This document shows, in pieces, positions 1 through 6,600 of a DNA stretch of 8,720 nt. The position numbers and the translations under genes were made by a program. Numbering within the stretch: the stretch's first letter is position 1; each line of letters begins with the position of its first letter. The notes under the pieces were generated by a model, which saw nothing but the letters and a program-made list of their open reading frames with translations, searched no databases and was not told the origin of the DNA. The stretch is from positions 1 through 8,720 of the forward strand of contig CANDFN010000039.1 in the NCBI GenBank assembly GCA_947384015.1, read 5' to 3'. The DNA is from an uncultured Clostridia bacterium (GTDB taxonomy: Bacteria > Bacillota > Clostridia > Christensenellales > UBA1242).

Positions 1-19
1 CACAACACCACTCCAAACG
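1..19. other. Unidentified bases preceding the sequencing adapter
   Basis: These 19 bases lie outside an Illumina adapter at the contig end, so they cannot be assumed to adjoin the genomic sequence that follows. They do not match the usual P5 extension, except that ACCAC at 7-11 sits exactly where the P5 oligo has the same five bases, with eight differing bases between it and the adapter core. They may be a corrupted adapter or index, or an unrelated chimeric fragment. They should not be annotated as biology. Confidence 0.6.
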
Positions 20-52
20 ACACTCTTTCCCTACACGACGCTCTTCCGATCT
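20..52 (+). other. Illumina TruSeq read-1 adapter (vector contamination)
   Basis: The 33 bases from 20 to 52 are identical to the Illumina TruSeq universal/read-1 sequencing primer site, starting ACACTCTTTCC and ending CTCTTCCGATCT. An exact 33-base match cannot be chance, so this is synthetic DNA left untrimmed at the contig edge. Genomic sequence begins at about position 53, directly after the final CT, where an insert would be ligated. Any gene call or homology extending left of 53 is artefactual. Confidence 0.98.
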
Positions 53-53
53 C

Positions 54-149
54 AATAAATTAAATGAAGCTGAAGAGAAACTTACTTATATAAAAAGTGA
101 ATACACCCAACTTTCTTCTTCAAAAAAGAAAACTACAGCTAATGCTTAA
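54..149 (+). CDS. C-terminal tail of a plus-strand gene, truncated by the adapter
   Basis: Reading from 54 in frame gives 31 residues (beginning NKLNEAEEKLTYIKSEY and ending KKKTTANA) followed by two adjacent stops, TAA at 147-149 and TAA at 150-152. The peptide is hydrophilic and rich in Glu, Lys and Ala. Its first part has the spacing of a coiled-coil or long helix, and it closes with a short Ser/Lys/Thr tail. A terminator hairpin starts three bases after the second stop, which supports this being a true gene end. The rest of the gene is lost because the contig runs into adapter at 52. The gene converges on ffh. The fragment is too short to identify a family. Assignment as coding rests on composition, the double stop and the terminator, so it is likely but not certain. 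Confidence 0.6.
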   Translation, partial: NKLNEAEEKLTYIKSEYTQLSSSKKKTTANA

Positions 150-154
150 TAAAC

Positions 155-182
155 AAAAAACACGGATTATTCCGTGTTTTTT
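155..182. terminator. Bidirectional rho-independent terminator
   Basis: A perfect 12-bp inverted repeat (AAAAAACACGGA, loop TTAT, TCCGTGTTTTTT) lies between two convergent genes. It has a six-pair CACGGA/TCCGTG core, with an A-run on one side and a T-run on the other, so it gives a stem plus U-tract when transcribed from either strand. It follows the plus-strand gene tail ending at 149. On the minus strand it starts within the ffh stop codon (181-183), so it closes the smc-ftsY-ylxM-ffh transcript. Confidence 0.9.
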
Positions 183-1533
183 AAAAGCCCCCGCCCATCA
201 TCTTTTTTATCATGGCCATTTTACCGCCATATGCTTTAGGATTCTTTAACATTTTCATCATTTCTTTACTTTGGTTAAACTGCTTTAATAAAGTGTTTAC
301 ATCGGCAACTTGAACACCTGCACCCTTTGCTATACGCTGACGTCTGCTTCCATTAATTATATCTGGGTTTGTTCTCTCTTTCGTGGTCATAGATTGGATT
401 ATTGCCTTGTTCTTTTCTAACATCTTTTCATCAACCATATCTTCAAGTTGTTTCATCTTACCGCTAATACCCGGCATCATGGAAAGGACAGATTTTAGCC
501 CACCCATTTTCTTTAAAGAATTTACTTGCTCAATATAGTCATTAAGGTCAAAACTATTTTCGCGGAACTTGCGTTCCATTTCTTTTGCTGTTTTTTCATC
601 TACTGCTTCTTGAGCTTTATCTATAAGCGTTAAAACATCTCCCATGCCAAGAATACGAGATGCCATTCTGTCTGGATAGAATGGTTCTAAGTCCGTCATT
701 TTTTCGCCAGCACTTACAAACTTAATTGGTTTACCTATAACAGAACGGATTGACAATGCTGCACCACCACGAGTGTCGCCATCAATTTTTGTTAATATAA
801 CGCCAGTAACATCTAAGGCATCATTAAATGCAGTAGAAACCGAAACAGCTTCTTGTCCAATCATCGCATCTATAACCAACAAAATTTCGGTTGGATTGAT
901 GTGTTTTTTGATGTCTTTTAATTCTTCCATTAATTTTTCGTCTATCTGCAACCTACCTGCAGTATCTACAATTAATGTGTCTAAAGCATATTTATTTGCA
1001 TAGTCTATTGCTTCTTTACATGTCTTTACAGGGTTATTAGTTCCACGTTCAAACACGTCCACTTGAATAGATTTACCAAGAACTTTAAGTTGGTCTATAG
1101 CTGCTGGACGATAAATGTCACAGGCAACTAAAAGAGGTTTTTTCCCCTCCTTTTTAAGTTTTAATGCCAATTTACCACTAAAAGTAGTTTTACCACTACC
1201 TTGCAAACCGCACATCATAATAATTGTTGGTGGTTTTGGGCTAACTTCTAGTTTTTGATTTTCGCCCCCCATTAATTCGGTTAAATTGTCACGAACAATT
1301 TTAATAACTTGTTGTGTTGGAGTTAAGCTTTTTAAAATTTCTTCACCAACAGCCTGTTCGCTTACTTTTGCAATAAAATCTTTAGCAACTTTATAGTTAA
1401 CATCCGCTTCTAAAAGAGCAACACGAATTTCGCGCATTGCTTCTTTTATTTCTAACTGAGTAAGTTTGCCATGCTTTGTCATTTTGCTAAATATGTGGTT
1501 AAGCCTTTCGCTTAAACTAGAGAATACTGACAT
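181..1533 (-). CDS. ffh: Signal recognition particle GTPase Ffh (SRP54)
   Basis: Ffh binds signal sequences emerging from the ribosome together with SRP RNA and docks on FtsY, delivering membrane and secreted proteins to the Sec translocon. The 450-residue protein is full length for the family. An N-terminal helical bundle (about 1-90) precedes the GTPase domain, with P-loop GLQGSGKT at 109-116, DIYRPAA at 139-145, DTAGR at 190-194 and TKIDG at 248-252. The methionine-rich M domain (about 300-450) has the finger-loop region near 345-358 and the RNA-binding stretch NGSRRQRIAKGAG at 394-406, and ends in MMGGGF. The ATG is preceded by GGAGGA (1538-1543), which lies inside the end of ylxM. The ylxM stop TAG abuts this ATG without a gap, so translational coupling is likely. 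It is the last gene of the operon, and the terminator overlaps its stop codon. No catalytic residue appears to be missing. Confidence 0.98.
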   Translation of the reverse strand: MSVFSSLSERLNHIFSKMTKHGKLTQLEIKEAMREIRVALLEADVNYKVAKDFIAKVSEQAVGEEILKSLTPTQQVIKIVRDNLTELMGGENQKLEVSPKPPTIIMMCGLQGSGKTTFSGKLALKLKKEGKKPLLVACDIYRPAAIDQLKVLGKSIQVDVFERGTNNPVKTCKEAIDYANKYALDTLIVDTAGRLQIDEKLMEELKDIKKHINPTEILLVIDAMIGQEAVSVSTAFNDALDVTGVILTKIDGDTRGGAALSIRSVIGKPIKFVSAGEKMTDLEPFYPDRMASRILGMGDVLTLIDKAQEAVDEKTAKEMERKFRENSFDLNDYIEQVNSLKKMGGLKSVLSMMPGISGKMKQLEDMVDEKMLEKNKAIIQSMTTKERTNPDIINGSRRQRIAKGAGVQVADVNTLLKQFNQSKEMMKMLKNPKAYGGKMAMIKKMMGGGF

Positions 1534-1839
1534 CTAGTCCTCCAAAAAAGATAAAATTTTTCTTACAGCCTCTTCAGGCTTATTATCTTGTAGTATTTTT
1601 TTTATTTTATCATCACGCGCAACAAATTGCAAGTCTTTTTCAAAGTTATTTAATGCAACTGTGGTTTTATCTAAAGTGTCTTTTATTGCTTGACGGCTAA
1701 CATTCAACTCTTCTGCCACTTCTGCTAAAGACAGATTGTTATCAACATACATAGTTATAACTTTAAGTTGTTTTTCAGTTAACAATTTGCCATAATATTT
1801 TGTAAGTATGGCAATTTGCACACGTTCTTTTATATTCAC
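1534..1839 (-). CDS. ylxM: YlxM family HTH protein (UPF0122), SRP-associated
   Basis: This 101-residue protein matches the YlxM/p13 family, small helix-turn-helix proteins resembling sigma factor region 4 that are typically encoded just before ffh in Gram-positive bacteria. YlxM is reported in streptococci to associate with the SRP and modulate its GTPases. The family hallmark is visible: LTEKQ at 20-24, a DNN.SL stretch at 33-38, and a predicted HTH at about 37-58 containing the typical NVSRQAIKD (46-54), followed by a helical C-terminus. The start is GTG (1837-1839), chosen because a perfect AAGGAGG lies five bases upstream at 1845-1851 and in-frame stops lie just beyond. Its TAG stop is immediately followed by the ffh ATG. 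The gene follows the remains of a decayed gene by about 12 bases, so it is probably read from the upstream smc promoter. Confidence 0.93.
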   Translation of the reverse strand: MNIKERVQIAILTKYYGKLLTEKQLKVITMYVDNNLSLAEVAEELNVSRQAIKDTLDKTTVALNNFEKDLQFVARDDKIKKILQDNKPEEAVRKILSFLED

Positions 1840-1844
1840 AACAA

Positions 1845-1851
1845 CCTCCTT
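1845..1851 (-). promoter_or_regulatory. Shine-Dalgarno site fixing the GTG start of ylxM
   Basis: On the minus strand AAGGAGG is followed by five bases and then GTG. This is the strongest ribosome binding site in the window. It directly follows two consecutive TAG stops (1852-1857) of the decayed upstream frame. It decides the non-ATG start of ylxM, as no in-frame ATG is available between those stops and the GTG. Confidence 0.85.
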
Positions 1852-2377
1852 CTACTAAAAATTTAATATTTTACTAAAATATTTATCTAGCAATGAACCG
1901 CTTGGAAAAAATGCATTAACTAGTTCTTTTGATGGTTTAAACCTCTTTTTATTATTGCAAAAATATTGTGCTAATTGATTAATATTTTGATTTTTTGTAT
2001 TTTTACTTATATTATTAAATAATTCAAAACCAAACTTTTTATTTTACAATTTTTCTTTATCTGTTTTAGCTTCTAGGAACACCCCGTGTATAGTTAAAAT
2101 GTATCCCAAAATTAAAGATATATTTGCGTTTTGATTATATTTATTTAAGGCAATATTCGTATATTTATTCCATTATTTAAAGCATAATTTGGCGTCATAA
2201 GTTAATGGGCTTTTCTTCAAAGTTTAAATACCAAGAATAAGTAATAATTGTTATTAAATTAGTATCAGTTTTGTTTTTTAGATATTGTTTTTCTAAATAA
2301 TTTAATAAAGGTGTATAGTCTAACTCTTTTTCAAATTTAGCAACATTATTATCATAATAAAACATTTTACGCCTCAT
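1852..2377 (-). pseudogene. Decayed small gene of unknown family (one frameshift, two nonsense codons)
   Basis: An apparently intact 60-codon frame (2377 to a TGA at 2195-2197) is only the front of a longer broken gene. Adding one frame shift near 2200 gives a protein-like reading that continues to two adjacent TAG stops at 1852-1857, just before the ylxM ribosome binding site. It is interrupted only by TAA at 2173-2175 and TAA at 2044-2046. Recoverable segments include FYYDNNVAKFEKELDYTPLL, TIITYSWYLNFEEKPIN, then YDAKLCFK, WNKYTNIALNKY, LILGYILTIHGVFLEAK, and near the end FFPSGSLLDKYFSKILNF. The ancestral product was about 165-170 residues, mostly helical, soluble, with no signal peptide. 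The likely original start is ATG at 2363-2365, six bases after GAGG; the ATG at 2377 lacks a clear site. Spacing to both neighbours is operon-like. I do not recognise the family. Three separate lesions, away from long homopolymers, argue for real decay over sequencing error. Confidence 0.75.
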
Positions 2378-2393
2378 TAAATTAAATATTTGC

Positions 2394-2738
2394 TTATTCT
2401 CTGGTTTTATTTCTTTTAAATAAATATTTAATACTTTTTATAATATATTCAACCAAAATACAAATTAAGCAAAATGCTAATATTGTTCCTATTGTTGCAA
2501 GCATAGTATAAACCCATACAAGGATGTCATTTTTTACTATACGATTAAAAAGCCCAAAACCAAATGAAGCAAAAATCGCCACAAAAGCAAGTATTTCAAA
2601 AAGAAAAACTAAACCATCTAACTTATATTTTCTGCTTAATTTTTTGTTATCTACATCCTCTTTATTGGTAGATTTTCCGCCATACGCACTATCAAGCACA
2701 TTGCCAAAGCATCTTAATAAATATTTAATAAAAGTCAT
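2394..2738 (-). CDS. Small two-helix membrane protein of unknown function
   Basis: This gene encodes a 114-residue protein that I cannot assign to a family. A short N-terminal segment (MTFIKYLLRCFGNVLDSAYGG) is followed by a charged, lysine- and aspartate-rich linker (about 22-41). Two hydrophobic helices follow at about 42-65 and 72-98, separated by a short basic/polar turn (NRIVKND), and then a strongly basic tail (KSIKYLFKRNKTRE). The positive-inside rule would place both ends in the cytoplasm with a hairpin in the membrane. There is no signal peptide cleavage site. The start lies 10 bases after the ftsY stop, with only a weak ribosome site (GAG overlapping that stop region), so translation may depend on coupling to ftsY. 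It is absent from the usual ftsY-ylxM-ffh arrangement. A link with membrane targeting is only suggested by position. It could equally be a neutral insertion. Confidence 0.75.
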   Translation of the reverse strand: MTFIKYLLRCFGNVLDSAYGGKSTNKEDVDNKKLSRKYKLDGLVFLFEILAFVAIFASFGFGLFNRIVKNDILVWVYTMLATIGTILAFCLICILVEYIIKSIKYLFKRNKTRE

Positions 2739-2748
2739 ACAAAGCTCG

Positions 2749-3612
2749 TTACATTAAAATTTTATCTACAAAGTTCTCGCAATCAAAAGGCATTATATCG
2801 TCAACCTTTTCTCCAAAACAGGTAAAGATAATTGGAACTTTTAGGTCATTAATAATTGGATACACAACACCACCTTTACTTGTTCCGTCTAATTTAGTTA
2901 AAACAATACCGTCTATAGCAACACTTTCTTTAAACGCTTTAACTTGCGCGATAGAGTTTTGTCCAATAGAAGCATCTAGAACTATTAAATTTAATTTCAT
3001 AGCCTCAGGCCATTCACGATGAATTATATTGTTAATTTTTTCTAATTCTTTCATTAAATTGGTTTTTGTATGCAAACGCCCAGCAGTATCTACAATTAAA
3101 ACATCTGCATTTTTTGCTTTAGCACTTGTAATTGCATCAAATACAACTGATGCAGAATCTGCGCCTTCACCCTGCTTTACTATACGAACTTTCAATTTAT
3201 CTGCCCACATAGAAAGTTGCTCGGTTGCTGCAGCACGGAAAGTGTCCCCCGCAGCTAATACAACCGATTTTTTTTGGCTTGTAAAAAATTTGGTCATTTT
3301 TGCTATAGTTGTAGTTTTACCAACACCATTAACACCAACAACTGTAATTATTAATGGATAGTTAAAATCAACTTTATCTAACTGTAATTTAGATATTAAT
3401 ATTTGCCTTAGCTCTTTGCTAGCACTATCGCTATCTTTAATTAGTTTGCTTTTGCAAATAGCTTTTAGCTCGTCCATAATATCAATGGCTGTTTCTACAC
3501 CCATATCACTAGAAACAAGCAACGCCTCTAATTCATCATAAAAATCGTCGTTTAACTCGGTTTTAGTAAACGCATATTTTACTTTTTCAAAAAATCTTTT
3601 AAATATTCCCAT
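2749..3612 (-). CDS. ftsY: Signal recognition particle receptor FtsY
   Basis: FtsY is the membrane-associated GTPase that receives the Ffh-ribosome complex; the two GTPases activate each other on contact and release the nascent chain to the Sec translocon. At 287 residues this is an NG-only form: the long acidic A domain of enterobacterial FtsY is missing, and an in-frame TAA 18 bases upstream excludes an N-terminal extension. The N domain (about 1-85) opens with an amphipathic basic segment, MGIFKRFFEKVKYAF, that could bind lipid. The G domain shows P-loop GVNGVGKTT at 93-101, DTFRAAA at 123-129, DTAGR at 175-179 and TKLDGTSKGG at 239-248. The closing motif reads CFGEKVDDIMPFD, with Cys-Phe-Gly-Glu-Lys where FtsY proteins commonly have Val-Gly-Glu. 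The ATG is preceded by GGAG (3617-3620). It follows smc by 42 bases. Confidence 0.97.
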   Translation of the reverse strand: MGIFKRFFEKVKYAFTKTELNDDFYDELEALLVSSDMGVETAIDIMDELKAICKSKLIKDSDSASKELRQILISKLQLDKVDFNYPLIITVVGVNGVGKTTTIAKMTKFFTSQKKSVVLAAGDTFRAAATEQLSMWADKLKVRIVKQGEGADSASVVFDAITSAKAKNADVLIVDTAGRLHTKTNLMKELEKINNIIHREWPEAMKLNLIVLDASIGQNSIAQVKAFKESVAIDGIVLTKLDGTSKGGVVYPIINDLKVPIIFTCFGEKVDDIMPFDCENFVDKILM

Positions 3613-3654
3613 ACTACTCCATGTTGTGTATTATTATAATTTAACACACTATTA

Positions 3655-6600
3655 CTATGAGGCTTGTTGTTTTTTACTTTCTTCACTAGATACTTTAACA
3701 GCATCTGATAATTTAACAGAAACAACTTTACTTACGCCTTTTTCTTCCATTGTTACGCCATACAAACTATCTGCAAGTTCCATGGTTGGTTTACGGTGAG
3801 TAATAACAATAAACTGAGTATCGTCACTAAACCTTTTTAGGTAACGCGCATATCTATCAATATTTGCATCATCTAGCGCTGCCTCTATTTCGTCCAAGAA
3901 ACAGAATGGCATTGGTTTTAATTTTAGTATTGCAAACAATATAGCAATAGCAGTCATTGTTTTTTCTCCACCACTTAATAGGGTTATTTGAGATAAAACT
4001 TTTCCTGGTGGTTGAGCAATAATTTCTACACCTGCAGTTAATGGGTCTTCACTAGGCAACAACTCTAACCTAGCGTTACCACCGCCAAATAATTCTTTAA
4101 ATACTTTAGTAAAGTTTTCTTGAATTTTGATAAATTCTGCATTAAATTTTTCTAACATTTCTTTAGAAAGGTCTGTAATAATTTTAACTGCATCCTCTTC
4201 AGCTTTCTTTAAGTCTTCAATCTGAGTTAGCATTTCATCATATCTAGCCCCTTCTGTCTTATACTCTTCTATTGCATTAATATTTATAAAGCCTAAAGAT
4301 GTAATTTGCGCTTTTATTCTGCTAATTCTTATCATCGTTTCTTTAATATCAAAGTTTTCATCCTGCGTTTTAAATGGTAAACAATCTGTATATGTCATCT
4401 CGTATTCTTCGTAAATACGTTCTTGCATATTTTCTATATCAATATCAACCTTTTGAAGTTTTGTTTCTTCTTGATATATTTTATTGTCTAAACGAGATTT
4501 TTCGTCTTGCAACTTAGTCTTCTTATCGTCTATAACTTTTAATTCGTTCATTAAAGACTGTTTAAATTCATCAAACTGAGCAAGTTTTTGATTTAAAGAA
4601 TCAAGCTCTGCTTGGATTTTTTTACTCTTTTCATCCTCTTCTTTCATTGCAGATAAATTTATTGTTTCATTATAAACTCGTAATTGGCTATCTAGTTCTT
4701 TTTGAACATTTTCAATTTGTTTCTTAACGTTTTCAATTTCTGCAGTATAAACTTCAATATCTTTGCTTAATGAACGAATCTTTTCTTCTGTAGAAGCTAT
4801 TTGAACCTTAGAGGCCGTCATTTCTTCTGCATATTGTTCACGTTTTTGTTTTAATTGTTCGTAAGCATTTTTATTTGAATCTTCATAATTTGTAACAGCA
4901 TTTCTTGAATTGTTATAATTAAGTTCGGAAGAGTCTATAGAATTAATTTTTGTATTAAGTTCTGTAACTATATTTTCTGCAATTTTTATCTGGCTTTGGT
5001 AAGAGAAAATATCTTCTTCTATGCTTGCCATTTTATCTTTTTGTGCGTCTAAATACGCAGATTTGGTTGTATAGTTAGAAACAACAGTTTGGTATGCTGC
5101 ATTTTCTTGCTCTAACATTACTTTTAATTTGTTTTGTTTTTCTAACAACTGCGAATATTCTGTATTGTATTGATTTAATTCTTTAGTTCGTTTTAAGATA
5201 TTTTCTTCTAACGATTTAATTTCATTTTCTTTGCCTAAAATAGAACTATCATTACTCTTTTTACTACCACCAGAAATACTACCTTGAGGAGACAACACTT
5301 CCCCACCAAGAGTTACAATTCTAAAAGAATAACCGCTTCTTCTTGCAATTTGAACAGCATTATCAAAAGTATCGCAAACTAAAGTAGAACCCAACAAACT
5401 ATTAATTACTGGACGGAATTGTTCTTCTGTTTTAACAAGTTCACTTGCTAAACCTAAACAACCATATGCTGAAAGATATTGTCTATCATTTGCAGACAGT
5501 GTGCGTTGTTTTACAGCATTTAAAGGTAAGAATGTCGCCCTACCAAGGTTTGCATTTTTTAAGAAGCTGATTAATTTATTAGCGTCTTGTTCGTCTTTTG
5601 TAATAACGTTTTGTATGCTTCCGCCTAAAGCAATTTCAATAGCTGTTTGGTATTTGCTATCTACCATAATAACATTACCAACTACGCCTTTAATTGCTGT
5701 TGCAAGCGCCGGATTCTTTTTACCTTCTTGCAATAAACGTTTAACTGCAAATTGATAACCTTCAAAGTCTGCTTGTAGGTTTGCCAAAATGTTTTTGCGG
5801 TTAGTATCGTTAGAAATAGATGTTTTTAAGGCATAAATTTGTTCGTTTGCAACGGATATCTCTTGCTCTAAAGCCTGCATTTTTTCTGTTATTTTAGACA
5901 AATCCGAAGCTTTACTTTGCTTGGTTGTTAATAATGCGTCAACCTCACGAATTAAATTGCCACATTCGCTATTTAAACGTGTTTTTTCTTGTGTTAATTC
6001 TTCCAACTTTGCTTTATCTTGCTTAATATTCTCACTCATAGTGTCGCGCTTAGCAATATAAGCAGAGATGTTAGATTTAATTTCGGTCAACTTTTCTAGG
6101 TTATCAATCATTTCACGTTGGCTAGCTTCTTTTTCGCCTTCGCTTTTTGTAAGCTCATCAATTAAGGTTAAATATTTTTCATGTATTTCTTGCGAAGTTT
6201 TTAATAAGCCACTTAACTTTTGTTGTTGCTCTTCTTTAGATTCTTTTGCAGCGTTTACCAAAGCTTGTCGTTGGTTTAAATCTGTATTATAAGTATCTAT
6301 TTGAGTTTTTAATCTATCCATTTGCTCACGCAAATAACGAGTTTGTTCTGTTAACAAACGGCTGTCACTTTGGCGTTTTTCTAAGCTTAAAGAGTTCTTT
6401 AAAACTTGCTCGTGTAAATCACTTGCCTTTTTATCTAGTTGATTTATTTCATTTAAAGATTTATCATATTTCGCTTGTTCAGTTTCTATGCTGTTTACCA
6501 AAACATTAAGATTATCTCTTAGCCCTTGAAGTTTTACATTTATATCCTGTTTTGTTTGAGCAGCATGATCATACTGATAAATATATGCGTTAATTTCATG

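Noticed and set aside
2195..2197. TGA might encode tryptophan, as in mycoplasmas, making the decayed gene readable
   Set aside because: Tryptophans in conserved Smc and LigA positions use TGG, and the reading beyond this TGA in the same frame soon meets TAA codons and loses protein character. A frameshift explains the data better.
2195..2377. A 60-codon ORF that could be called as a standalone small gene
   Set aside because: The protein-like reading continues past its TGA in another frame for over 100 codons, so it is better explained as the 5' part of a broken gene.
3029..3361. A 110-codon plus-strand ORF opposite ftsY, and similar plus-strand ORFs opposite ffh, smc and the membrane gene
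   Set aside because: They mirror conserved GTPase or coiled-coil coding sequence and have no independent support. They are shadow frames.
3633..3638. TATAAT on the minus strand in the smc-ftsY gap, a possible internal ftsY promoter
   Set aside because: No -35-like hexamer or TG extension is present at suitable spacing, and the sequence is AT-rich enough for chance matches. At most it is a weak secondary promoter.
3621..3651. Possible hairpin (TGTGT/ACACA) between smc and ftsY
   Set aside because: The stem is only about five pairs around a loop of some 14 bases and lacks a T-run, so it is not a credible terminator.
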